Positions 43,448 to 52,998 of a stretch of 64,000 nt of DNA are shown in pieces. The stretch is from assembly GCF_000219625.1 (NCBI RefSeq), contig NC_018218.1:496001-560000 (forward strand). The letters are read 5' to 3'. The stretch comes from Zymoseptoria tritici IPO323. Its lineage: Eukaryota; Ascomycota; Dothideomycetes; Mycosphaerellales; Mycosphaerellaceae. The notes beneath the pieces were generated by a model, which worked only from the letters and a program-made list of their open reading frames with translations, made no database searches and was not told the origin of the DNA. The translations under genes were made by a program, and so were the position numbers. The number at the start of each line of letters is the position of its first letter. The stretch's first letter is position 1.

Positions 43448-45880
43448 ATGACCTCCCGCCCACCTTTCGTCCACGAACTTTCACACACCAACACCCCGGT
43501 CCGCTGTCTCAGTCCCGCGCCCCCAACCCCTGGCCTGCAACCTCCCTCCGCGTCCTCCAACGCCAAACTGGAGGACGGCAAAGAGTGGCATTCGGAGAGC
43601 TCTCGCTCCTCGGATGCCGCCGACGACCGCGAGGACTACCTCAGTCCTCTCAACTCCTCCTCACACATGCGATCCGCATCCTCGCTCTCTCACAGCCCGC
43701 CCTCGCGATGGCGGGAAATCTGGAATCCTCGACGGTGGAGGTTACCGAGTCGATTTTCGTATCAGCAAATACCCAGTATATCCGTCGATTCGCTGAATTT
43801 GGATGCGTTGCGGGAGTTTCGTGAGGGAAGGCTGCCGTGGCAGGAGAGGAGAAGGAGATGTGGAGGGTGGATAGTATTACCAGGGAGAGTATCCTTGAGC
43901 TTGACGAAAGCGATTACATTGGTGATTGGGTTTGTCGTGGTGTTGGGGTTGTTGATCGGAGGATGGAAACATGCCCGGCCGAGGAAAGAGGGGAATAACG
44001 ATGTGCCGTTTTTCTGGATGCATTATAATCGCTTGAACGGGTATTACAACGGTGTGAGGACATTGGTGCCGTTCAGTCAATGGGTACCTGAGAATGGATG
44101 GAATCTGACAGAGCCGCTGACTATGAGGGACGAGGAGGAGAGGAAGGCAGGGAGGGCGAATTTACCTACATCACCACCCATGGAGCCGGTGATGTACAAT
44201 CCATACCCGGATTATGCGTCGGCGGAGTATTTGCAGGATCATCATCCCGTTGCAACGTGTTTTCTGGATGAGGAAGAGACGATGAAATTGCCAGAGGTCA
44301 TGGCGTATCCTGGTGTTCCACAACATTACCCCGAGCCGCTGTTTGGGTCGCACAAAACGCTTGGATTGCGGGAGGATGTGTGCTATGAAAGATTTGGACG
44401 ATTAGGACCGTATGGATATGGAGATAAAAAGGTACAGGATGGATATGGACCAGGAACGAACTCAGAACATGCTGGGAGTGAAAAGGTGTTGGGAGCGAAT
44501 GCACATGTCGACTACACGAATATGGACTGGGGTGCGGCACAGAAGAGATGCTACGAGAAGAACAAGATCAGGTTTGCAGAGGACAACACATCGACCAAGA
44601 CGAGAGTACCACGACAAGCGTATATCCTGCGAACATGGGAAGGCTTCGAGTACGACCAACACTACATGTTCACGCTCCGAGCGATGATCAACGAACTCTC
44701 CCTCAAATCCGGCGGAGAATACGACGTGCACTTCCTCGTGCACATCAAAAACAACAGCATACCCATCTGGGCCGACGAGGCCACCTACAATGCCACCCTG
44801 GCCGCTAATGTACCTGAGGAGTTCCGCTCCATGGCAACCCTCTGGTCAGAAGCCCAACTTATCCCCTACTACCCCGATCCGTTCGAGAACAACTTCGCCA
44901 ACATGGCCGGCTCCTCCATCCACGGCGTCTACCGCTCCGCCCACTTCGCCCTCCAATGGTTCGCCCAGCAACATCCGGAGTATGACTACTTCTGGAATTG
45001 GGAAATGGACCTCCGCTACACGGGCCACTACTACGAATTCCACAACGCCGTCGACAAATGGTCTACCTCCCAACCCCGCAAAGGCCTCTGGGAGCGCGGC
45101 AAACGCTTCTACATTCCCTCCCTCCACGGGTCCTTCCAAAACTTCACCCAATTGGTCGAATACGAGACCCTCAACCTGGACAAACCGCTCAACAACGAAG
45201 TCCAATCCGGCCCAGTCCCAGTCTGGGGTCCAGTCAACACCTTTGAAAACGCCGGCATGCTCCCCACACCCAACATCTCCCTCCCACCCACCTCCTACCA
45301 CAACGACAAATACACCTGGGGCGTCGGCGAGTCCGCCGACCTCCTCGTCTTCAACCCCCTCTTCGACCCCTCGACCACCAACTGGGTCTTCCGCGACGAC
45401 GCCACAGGCTACCTCACCACACTCCCCCCTCCACCCCGCCGCGCGGCCATCATCACCGTCGCCCGCCTCTCCCGCAAACTCCTCCAAACCATGCACGCCG
45501 AAACGTTCGCGATGAAACACACCATGTTCCCCGAAATGTTCGCTCCGTCCGTTGCCTTACACCACGGGTTCAAAGCCGTGTTCGTCCCGCATCCGGTGTA
45601 CTTTGACCGGGATTGGAAGAGTGAGTATGCGGGCGAGGTGTTTAATCATCCGAAAGAGGTGCATGAGAGTCCGTTTGGGTGGGGGGAACATAATCTGGGG
45701 GGGTCGAGTTTTTATTATAATTCGGGTTTCTCGGGGGCGTTGTGGAGGAGGTGGTTGGGGTTGAGTGAGAATGGGGAGGGGGGGAGGAAGTGGGAGGAGG
45801 GGAGGGAGGGGACGGGGAGGATGTGTTTGAGGGGGATGTTGTTTCATCCTATTAAGCATGAGAGGGGGGAGGTTGCGTGA
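43448..45880 (+). CDS. DUF3405 type II membrane protein, probable glycosyltransferase
   Basis: Single exon, about 810 residues from MTSRPPFVHELSHTNTPVRC. A Ser/Pro-rich cytosolic tail is followed by one membrane span (AITLVIGFVVVLGLLIGGW) and a large lumenal domain, a Golgi-type topology. The domain shows hallmarks of DUF3405: RQAYILRTWEGFEYDQHYMF, the region with GGEYDVHFLVHIKN, and YDYFWNWEMDLRYTGHYYEF, whose acidic residues resemble a DxD-like nucleotide-sugar site. DUF3405 proteins are common in filamentous fungi and look like glycosyltransferases, but substrates are not known. The frame also opens upstream to 43295. ATG 43448 was chosen as the first ATG before good-quality sequence. Confidence 0.87.
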   Translation: MTSRPPFVHELSHTNTPVRCLSPAPPTPGLQPPSASSNAKLEDGKEWHSESSRSSDAADDREDYLSPLNSSSHMRSASSLSHSPPSRWREIWNPRRWRLPSRFSYQQIPSISVDSLNLDALREFREGRLPWQERRRRCGGWIVLPGRVSLSLTKAITLVIGFVVVLGLLIGGWKHARPRKEGNNDVPFFWMHYNRLNGYYNGVRTLVPFSQWVPENGWNLTEPLTMRDEEERKAGRANLPTSPPMEPVMYNPYPDYASAEYLQDHHPVATCFLDEEETMKLPEVMAYPGVPQHYPEPLFGSHKTLGLREDVCYERFGRLGPYGYGDKKVQDGYGPGTNSEHAGSEKVLGANAHVDYTNMDWGAAQKRCYEKNKIRFAEDNTSTKTRVPRQAYILRTWEGFEYDQHYMFTLRAMINELSLKSGGEYDVHFLVHIKNNSIPIWADEATYNATLAANVPEEFRSMATLWSEAQLIPYYPDPFENNFANMAGSSIHGVYRSAHFALQWFAQQHPEYDYFWNWEMDLRYTGHYYEFHNAVDKWSTSQPRKGLWERGKRFYIPSLHGSFQNFTQLVEYETLNLDKPLNNEVQSGPVPVWGPVNTFENAGMLPTPNISLPPTSYHNDKYTWGVGESADLLVFNPLFDPSTTNWVFRDDATGYLTTLPPPPRRAAIITVARLSRKLLQTMHAETFAMKHTMFPEMFAPSVALHHGFKAVFVPHPVYFDRDWKSEYAGEVFNHPKEVHESPFGWGEHNLGGSSFYYNSGFSGALWRRWLGLSENGEGGRKWEEGREGTGRMCLRGMLFHPIKHERGEVA

Positions 45881-46191
45881 TTGTCGAGGATGGCGGGGTG
45901 TGAGGTGCTGGGAGATTGGGCTCCAGGCTGAGGGCTTGAGAGTGTTGTGTGTCCATGAGAAAGATGTCTTGTGTGTAAGATGTGCATAGCTGGCGTTATG
46001 GGGGTTCGAGTTCGTTTCACGCGAGGATACATGGGCATTTTTGGGATGAAGTTACGCTTCTTGGCGTGAGAAAAAGATGGCAAAGTTTTGTATAAAAAGT
46101 GCATAGATGATTGCTGCTCTCTGGGAGCGCTTAGACGACTGTGCTGTTTGACGGCGCGAGGTCGATGCAAGACGCTATGCAATATGAGAAA

Positions 46192-48650
46192 GCGAGTTTT
46201 CGACGTGCACAATCCACGGATATTGAACGCTCAGCTCAAGGTGGATTTTGTTCGCAAAAGTGACAGAGCGATGTGTTCGCTGGAGGGGAGCACGACCTCC
46301 GGATTCAGAATGACGACAGAACACCGAGCGACAAAACATGGTCCCGTCACTTCCTCTCCGACCTTGACCTTTATCCCTCTCTTCTACAACATTCACGTCC
46401 GACCTTCTTCAAGCACCTTGTCCGTCATCTTCTGTTCATCAACCACAGCGAGTCATCAACAACTGCCACAATGTCTGTCACCAATCTGCTCTGCAACAAA
46501 CTGGGCTTCCCATGCCACCACATCGCAATATCAACGGGGAATTCGACGACAGATGGCCAGTTTCTGGTCGGAGTCGAGGCTTGGGCGAAGACTCAGGAGC
46601 TTCTCGTGTACCTCTCCTGCGGAACATTTATCAATGTCTGGAGGTGCGCAAGAGGGTCCCATGGAACACGGAACGTGGATACGACTCCTGTATGCTTGGT
46701 CGACGTCTCTGCCGTTCGAGAGCGGATTGGCGGGATAAGGAGGCACGTTGCATGAGAAGCGAAGTCGACAACCATACGCAACGAAACTCTTCCGGCGATA
46801 TCAGGGTGGGAAATGTTCGCAAAAGCACGTGTTCGCAGGGTGAGAGCCAGTTCGCCAACTAGAAGGAAACAATTTCGCATCGCACTAACAGTGAATAAAA
46901 GCCACGTACAGCTGAGGAGTGGGACGGAGAGGAGGACAACTCGGAGGAGGACGACTCGAACGGAGAGGAGAAAGCGGCTTGAACATGCACACACCGACAC
47001 CTTGTGCTTTCGACGGTCTTTTTCGTCCAGCACAGCAGGCTCTCGGGCGGCCACCAGCTTGACAATATTATGCAGCGCGGAGGCCGTTTCAACGGGAGAT
47101 CAGATCTGTCGCTTCCTGTTCGCCATCACCCACGGCTTGGATGCCGATGCTGCGCAGAATCCTGTCCTAACAACCCGAACTGTGTGCTCTCACCGAGCTC
47201 CTGGGTGACTTTGCAATTCGGAAGAGGATTCGTGGCTCAAGAGCGTCCGTCATGTAGGAACCGAGCCAGTCGTTGACGTCCGCCGGAGATCAATCGCTCA
47301 GCTCCAGGTGGATTCTGTTCGCGAAACGATGTGTTCGCTAGAAGAGAGCACGATGCACGTGTCTGAACGCTCGGATTCTCAACGATAACCAACATCACAT
47401 CGCATGGAAGCTATCAACCACGGCAATAAAAATTTGATCCTACTCCGTGCGGATGTGCACATCATCTGGGACCGCTCGGATTTCAGCATTGTACTCAATA
47501 TGGATACCATGTCGGTGTGGCAATGGGTCGTGTACGTCCACAAGCCATCAGGCGAGCTGCATTATCTCTACCACAGCCCCGGCCGCTGCAGCCTGTCGAG
47601 GGCATCTGCCCCAGACTTGGCGAATGTTTGTAAAGGGTGAAAGTGTGGGTGAAGGCGAAGGAGTTCCACGAGAGGGCTGAGAGAACGATGCAAGCACCTG
47701 GATTTCTGGATCTATGGATGATTTCGATCACATATACGTGACCACGAACCCTGATTGGGAAGAAGTTTGTGAATCGCTCCGCTGGTAAGATGCCGGCGAT
47801 GCTATCCTCTTTGGCGGGACGTTTGCGAATGTCTGTCGTTTCGACGAGGCTCCTATAAGTGGCAATAACACACGGAACGCGGACACGACTCCTGACTGAG
47901 AAGGATCGCGAGAGCAAGAATCACCATGATGGCACAGCCAGTCGAGTGCCCTGTCGCACGACCGTCCGCGAGGCTCTGTTCACTACGGATAAGAAGGTCG
48001 CTGGAAGTATGCTTCTCGAGAGTACCATGGCCGTCGAAGAAGGCACACCTTGTGCGAGACAGTCTTCTAATTCAAATCTCTCGACGAGTCCTCCCTCCAT
48101 TCCTGTTGCAAGGTGAAAACTTTGCACACGCTGGAAAGTGCATGTTCGCACGGAGAGTGGTGCACACGTGGGTCGATCAAGTCGAGAACGAGAGACGAGG
48201 TGAGGTCTACACGACTCACCTGGCGGAGAGGGATGCACATTCATCCGGCGGAGGGGAAGAATACGCCAACTATACCCGCTTAGGTCGGTCGCCGTCGGAA
48301 AAGCCTCTCTCGAAGCCGGAGAGTGGTACACGCATGGCTTGCTCAAATCGTAAACGAGCAAAAAAGGTGATGTCTACACCACTTCACCTGGTAGAGAAAG
48401 ATGCACAGTGATCTAGCGGAGGATGGTCAGGACATTAGGAAGTTTTACCACATCTCGAACGACCATGCCAAGCAAGTGTAGAAGAGCCGTCCCAGAAGAT
48501 CTCTGATATGAGAAGCAAGCTCAGCATTCATATACAACAAAGCTTTTCCGACGATCTCAAAGTGGGTTTCGTTCGCAAAACAATGTGTTCGCAGGAGGAG
48601 AGAACGACGCACGCATGGGTCGGCGGGCGAAATCGATGGTCAAGATCACA
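46192..48650 (+). repeat. Degenerate repeat family, four copies of an about 100 bp block
   Basis: Copies near 46185-46300, 46750-46850, 47290-47375 and 48508-48620 share a TTCGCRAAA..TGTGTTCGC core followed by GAGAGMRCGA-like sequence. In three of them the frame starts MR and reads VRK then a CS or TCS dipeptide. Similarity is clear by eye but diverged, indicating an old family. Confidence 0.6.
47404..47640 (+). pseudogene. HNH-nuclease-like domain fragment
   Basis: The frame reads NLILLRADVHIIWDRSDFSI and then WVVYVHKPSGELHYLYHSPG, matching the layout of fungal HNH-type domains, where a line like N-x-LLRADLHxLFD-x-x-x-F is followed by a tryptophan-containing strand. No active-site upstream part and no complete downstream helix remain, and the frame stops at 47638-47640. 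It sits inside the decayed array, so it is called a relic. Confidence 0.5.
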
Positions 48651-48972
48651 TAGACGTGAATACGACTCAAGCCCTCTGGCATTCAACTATCCTCCCGGCG
48701 CGTAGATCTTGTGGCTCGACATCGTCGGGCTCGGGCTCGGCGCAACTGTCATTCTCGTACTAAGGAACCTCACCTGGCTGAGAAATAGGACGCCTAGCGG
48801 GGAAGGCCATCAGAAGGGTGCTTTGAGAGCGATTGCATGCTTGTGGGATGGTGAGGGTTTTGATGCGAGACAGACGGTCGATCTGATGGAAAGATGTAAC
48901 ATGGACAGTGACAATTTGAATGCTTTTAAACTGGTTTGAAGATAGGACTACGAACCTACTGCACAAGTGATG

Positions 48973-50640
48973 CTACCGTCTTCCCCTCCGATCCTCCCTA
49001 AACCTCCTCTCCAACCCCATCAACTCATCGTGAATCGCAACAGTATCATCAACATACTCCCACGTCTTCAGCGCCTCCCTCTTCCGGCCCACCTCATTCG
49101 GACACCAAAAGTATCGATCGCCGTGCTCATGCTTCCCACATTCGTCCGCAGCCGCACCGCACGCGCACATCCTCAATTCCAGCGCACGGAAGAACCGCTC
49201 CAACGACCGGTCGAGAGCTTGCGCCATTCCTGGGCGGAAGAACGAGGCGCCGATGGGTAAGGTTGGGTTGCGGCGTGGTATGGCATCGTTTTCATCGGCC
49301 AGTTGCTCGCCGAGCAAAGTGTTGTGGATGTCGTCGAGCAGCTTGCGGCGGAAGCCAGCGGCAGTGTACTCGACTCCGTGCGCGTAGCGGAAGAAGGACT
49401 CTACGGAGAGGACGAGGGTGCGGAATTCCGGGGTGAAGTCTAGACGTTTATCAAATGGCTCGGCGGCGTCTTTGAGGTCGTCGCTAAAGAGGGTGAGCCA
49501 GATGTTGAAGAGTGCGGTCGGGTTGGTGATGCTGATGGTAGTGTCGGAGGTGATGGCGGATTTCTTATCGAGGTCGGAACAGGAACGCTGGAAGTTTTCC
49601 CAGTCTGTGTAGGAGTCGTCGGCGTGGAATACACCGTTCACTTCACCAAAGACGAGGAAGTCGAGCTGTGGTTTCGTGGTGAAGTATTTTGCGCGGCAGT
49701 GGGGACAGCAGGCTTCTTTCGGGCCCTTGGCTTCGCAGATTTGGAGGACGCAGTTGGCGCAGACGATGTGTTGGTCGTGGCCGCAGACGGCTGCGAGGAC
49801 GACGGGGTGGTGGCCTGGTCTGATGAAATAATCCTCGGCGCACACTATGCAGGCACGATCGTCTTCTGGGAGTTGGTCAGTGTTGGCCGCGGTGGCGAGG
49901 TGCTGGAGTACTTGGCTGTACTTTGGGTGGCGCTGACGTCCGAACGCTGTTGCGCCAGCATGTAAGTTCCCTCCATGCTCTCGTTCGTCTTGCGGGTCGT
50001 AGTATTGAAAGGCGACGTGACGGCATGCTCGATCGGAATTGCGGTACACCACATCCTCAATGTCGATGCACCATTGTGGACGGTCTTGACCGAATAACAA
50101 GCCATCCGCATGCTGGAACTCCTCCGATGTCATTTCAAATTGGCAAACCAGGTCAGCGAGAGCGGGTGCTTCTGGCAGGCACTCTAGCCGGATCCTCACT
50201 CTAGCAACAGGATCGTCAGCTGTCAAATAGTTCACAATCCTGATCGTAGTCTCTCCTGGGAACTCTAATACCTCTTGCATAGTTTCCTGGAACGTTCTGC
50301 CAGGTTCGTTATTAGCTGATGGCCAGAAATTTTCGTCAAAGGGCCCTGTGCACTCGTAGTACGAGATCATGCTGGTTTCACTCTCATTCTCGCGACCAGC
50401 GCGAGCGGTGACAGCAGCATCAGGTACGAGAGGAAGAGTCGGGTCGAGTCGGGCTGCGACCCAGGATGGCGACATCATGGCCATGTGCTCGTCCGGATTG
50501 CACAACTCTTCAGAAGGGTGCTCGACGTGGACCCAATGTCTCTCTCCAGATACAGAGACAAGCGGCTTCGCAAGTTCCAAGGCCGGCTTGGTTTTGCTGA
50601 AGATTCTCTCGGCCACCTGGGAGGTCATTGATGAGGACAT
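48973..50640 (-). CDS. RING-like zinc-finger protein (555 aa)
   Basis: Single exon from MSSSMTSQVAERIFSKTKPA. The centre carries a RING-type cluster: CIVCAEDY, then CGHDQHIVCANC, then CCPHC, consistent with C3HC4-like zinc binding and possible E3 ubiquitin ligase activity. A second Cys/His-rich patch near the C-terminus (MCACGAAADECGKHEHGDRY) may also bind metal. The N-terminal half is unfamiliar. No membrane segment. The gene is divergent from the RRTLPW-repeat gene at 51359, with about 720 bp between them. Substrate and function are unknown. Confidence 0.75.
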   Translation of the reverse strand: MSSSMTSQVAERIFSKTKPALELAKPLVSVSGERHWVHVEHPSEELCNPDEHMAMMSPSWVAARLDPTLPLVPDAAVTARAGRENESETSMISYYECTGPFDENFWPSANNEPGRTFQETMQEVLEFPGETTIRIVNYLTADDPVARVRIRLECLPEAPALADLVCQFEMTSEEFQHADGLLFGQDRPQWCIDIEDVVYRNSDRACRHVAFQYYDPQDEREHGGNLHAGATAFGRQRHPKYSQVLQHLATAANTDQLPEDDRACIVCAEDYFIRPGHHPVVLAAVCGHDQHIVCANCVLQICEAKGPKEACCPHCRAKYFTTKPQLDFLVFGEVNGVFHADDSYTDWENFQRSCSDLDKKSAITSDTTISITNPTALFNIWLTLFSDDLKDAAEPFDKRLDFTPEFRTLVLSVESFFRYAHGVEYTAAGFRRKLLDDIHNTLLGEQLADENDAIPRRNPTLPIGASFFRPGMAQALDRSLERFFRALELRMCACGAAADECGKHEHGDRYFWCPNEVGRKREALKTWEYVDDTVAIHDELMGLERRFREDRRGRR

Positions 50641-51358
50641 GGTTGCGGATGTTTGTGGATTTACACCCGCTGCAACGCATTGCGGCGAGCTACCGCCTCA
50701 AGTACTCCGAGCAGACCTGAACGCCAGGGAGAACAACCCATTGTGTATCGTAAAGTACAAAGACATTTGACGTTGGATTGACAAAGGCCATTGTAGGTCC
50801 AGTCGATCGCCAGGAGAGTCGGAGTACAATGCCAATGTCCTGGACAATAGAAGTAGTTGTGTATAAGAAGACAAAGAGAGTTGAGAATTTGGAGGTTGTG
50901 TATATTGAGGGAGATGAAAAATCACGTTGGAGGAAGGAAGGAAGAGGAAAGTACTTGACCTCAACAGCAAAGGTCCGCGACGAAGCTGATTCGAACCCCT
51001 TTGATGCGAATATGCGCATACGCCTCTGTTTTGAATCGTGACGCCCATTTTGCTCGCCAAGATCTCGCAGCGCCGTGAGACAGAGGCTTCAAGACAAAGC
51101 TATTGGTAGATCGACGTTCACTTTACCGCGTGACGTGGATGACAGCGGCGGGTTTGAAGCCGTATTCACGGTCTCGCGTGAATACCAACTCCGCCGGCAA
51201 GTCGTCAAAACGACCTTTGCCTCTTCGTCCTTGTAGTTTCATAGTCCATCAATATTCGGAACCTACGCAAGTCAGCCCAACACGAAGTTCCAAGCGTTCC
51301 TCCTAAAGCCGCCAGACAATAGCAACTGTACCCAATAGTAGCACGCACCGGCGCAGTC
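50641..51358. other. Divergent promoter region
   Basis: 718 bp between the RING-like gene and the repeat-protein gene, presumed to hold both promoters. Frames of up to 120 codons here have no support. Confidence 0.4.
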
Positions 51359-52444
51359 ATGGCGAACCACATTGTCTTGACGTCCTACGATCTGACCCTC
51401 ATTCACAACACGGAACGGGCATGTCTCATCCAGCCAAGCGACCAAGCATCTCGTAGACGACGGGTCTTCCCAGAGGTACAGACCTCAAACGACCCGTACG
51501 AGACACAAGAATACCTGCTCCCAAGGTTCTTCAAGACCCACAGCAAGATGAGAGGAGTAAATATCTCAGATGACATGCAGATCGCATTGTATAGAGCCGG
51601 TAGCACTTTCCTAGCGGTCGTGGTGTTTTGCAAGCCCGGAGACCCGGCGCCGTGGGTGCGAATCCGACGTACTACCGTATGGGACAAGACTGTCGAAGGG
51701 AATGACTGGGCGATGAGCGCGGAGTATGAAATGTCGCTGGCTGACTTCGACGAGCTCGATGAGTTTGTTCTTCCGGAGTGGCTTGAGGGTCTTTTCTCGA
51801 TGGTTCGTCGAGAGACCATTCAGGCCCACGTGCATGTCGAGCAGAGGATTTTGCAAGCCGGAGTGAAGGATGCCTGGAGGGATGGTTGGAAGTCCGTCGA
51901 AGTTTCCGAAGATAAGCGAACGCCGGTGAAGGATGCAGCGGACCCGATATGTGCTGCTACTGATGAACCAAGAAAGCCTCGGACTCTGCCCTGGACGTAC
52001 AGCCCAGCGCATGTGGCTGCAGCTCAAGTCCTGACAGAAGAGAGTGGTGAGGCTAGCGGGAGGATCGCGATCGACTTGACAATTCCCGTGATTGATCTTC
52101 CAAGGAGGCGGAGAACCTTCCCATGGCTGAGAGTCAAGGACGAGAAGACTCCAGTTGGGGCTGTGGTTGACTCAACGATGTCTCCGAGTGAGGCAATTAA
52201 GAGCAGGCGTCGAACCTTGCCGTGGTTGACAAAGGAGGACGAAGCCAAGTCGGCGCAGGTCGTGGTTGACTTGACAAGTCTTCCGAAAAAGCGACGGAGA
52301 TTTCCCTGGATGACAAAGGAGGACAAATTCACTGCTGCTCCACTTCAAAGGAAGCGGCGGACATTGCCGTGGACAACGACGGAGGACGAGAGCACTTCTG
52401 CTCAGTCATCGCCGTGGGAGAGTAGCAAGAAGCGGAAGTTCTGA
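51359..52444 (+). CDS. Protein with repeated RRTLPW motifs (361 aa)
   Basis: Single exon. The N-terminal half is folded-looking (MQIALYRAGSTFLAVVVFCK, LDEFVLPEWLEGLFSMVRRE) without a known domain. The C-terminal half has five copies of a basic-aromatic motif at residues about 208 (PRTLPW), 251 (RRTFPW), 284 (RRTLPW), 313 (RRFPW) and 333 (RRTLPW), three of them followed by TKEDE, TKEDK or TTEDE. A related RRRRVFPEV lies near residue 32, and the end is KKRKF. Multiple short basic patches suggest a nuclear protein with repeated docking or nucleic-acid-binding motifs. Family not recognised. Confidence 0.65.
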   Translation: MANHIVLTSYDLTLIHNTERACLIQPSDQASRRRRVFPEVQTSNDPYETQEYLLPRFFKTHSKMRGVNISDDMQIALYRAGSTFLAVVVFCKPGDPAPWVRIRRTTVWDKTVEGNDWAMSAEYEMSLADFDELDEFVLPEWLEGLFSMVRRETIQAHVHVEQRILQAGVKDAWRDGWKSVEVSEDKRTPVKDAADPICAATDEPRKPRTLPWTYSPAHVAAAQVLTEESGEASGRIAIDLTIPVIDLPRRRRTFPWLRVKDEKTPVGAVVDSTMSPSEAIKSRRRTLPWLTKEDEAKSAQVVVDLTSLPKKRRRFPWMTKEDKFTAAPLQRKRRTLPWTTTEDESTSAQSSPWESSKKRKF

Positions 52445-52810
52445 GAGAAGCCATCAGGACGAGTTGTTGCACTTTGTTTGAGCTGAATTGTCAGCGATAC
52501 TTGAAGTCCATGTTGGCGAACGGATCGTCTGGTCACTCTGCTCGAGTCTCATGTGCCATAGCCGTAGCGATCAATCAAAATGTGTTCCAGACCCAGCTTC
52601 GTTTCAGGTAGTACGCTCAGCTCCTTGTCGCACACTTCCAAGACAGCTCATTGCAGCGCGGGGAATCGGCGACATGGATGCCTTCTACAGCATGTGAGTC
52701 TGTGGTACGGTCGATGAAAGCGTGTAACAACGTAAGTGAATGTCAGAGTTGATGTTGTCAAGAAGACGGAGACTTTTGGCGTCGACAAGGCTGAGACAAC
52801 GTTGGACCAC

Positions 52811-52827
52811 GGACCCCTGACGTCGGG
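52811..52827 (+). promoter_or_regulatory. CRE-like promoter motif shared with MTC1
   Basis: GGACCCCTGACGTCGGG lies 188 bp before the ERD2 ATG and matches the motif before MTC1. TGACGTC is a bZIP-type core. ERD2 is a plausible target of ER-stress bZIP control, but that is inference. Confidence 0.4.
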
Positions 52828-52998
52828 ACTGATCGGCGACTGGAGCTCAAGCCACGCGTGCTCTTGCTGTTGCACCTCATCGTCGCTGCCTCAACTTGTC
52901 TTCTCTACCACAACGACATACCATGATAGAGCTATCGTAGGCTCATTGCCTCATATCCTACAACAACATATCAAACGACATCACACAACACCACCAAC

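Larger units (their letters stand above)
45881..48972. other. 3 kb array of decayed, duplicated gene fragments
   Basis: No intact gene. At least four diverged copies of a block encoding VGFVRKTMCSQ-like peptide occur (about 46192, 46750, 47290 and 48508). A second block (GTFxNVxR..TRNxDTTP) occurs at 46620 and 47815, and a third at 48155 and 48321. Stops and frame changes separate them. Spacing suggests tandem duplication followed by decay. Confidence 0.6.

Noticed and set aside
44846..45520. 224-codon minus-strand frame within the DUF3405 gene
   Set aside because: Antisense shadow. The product is a Val/Gly/Glu-rich low-complexity sequence.
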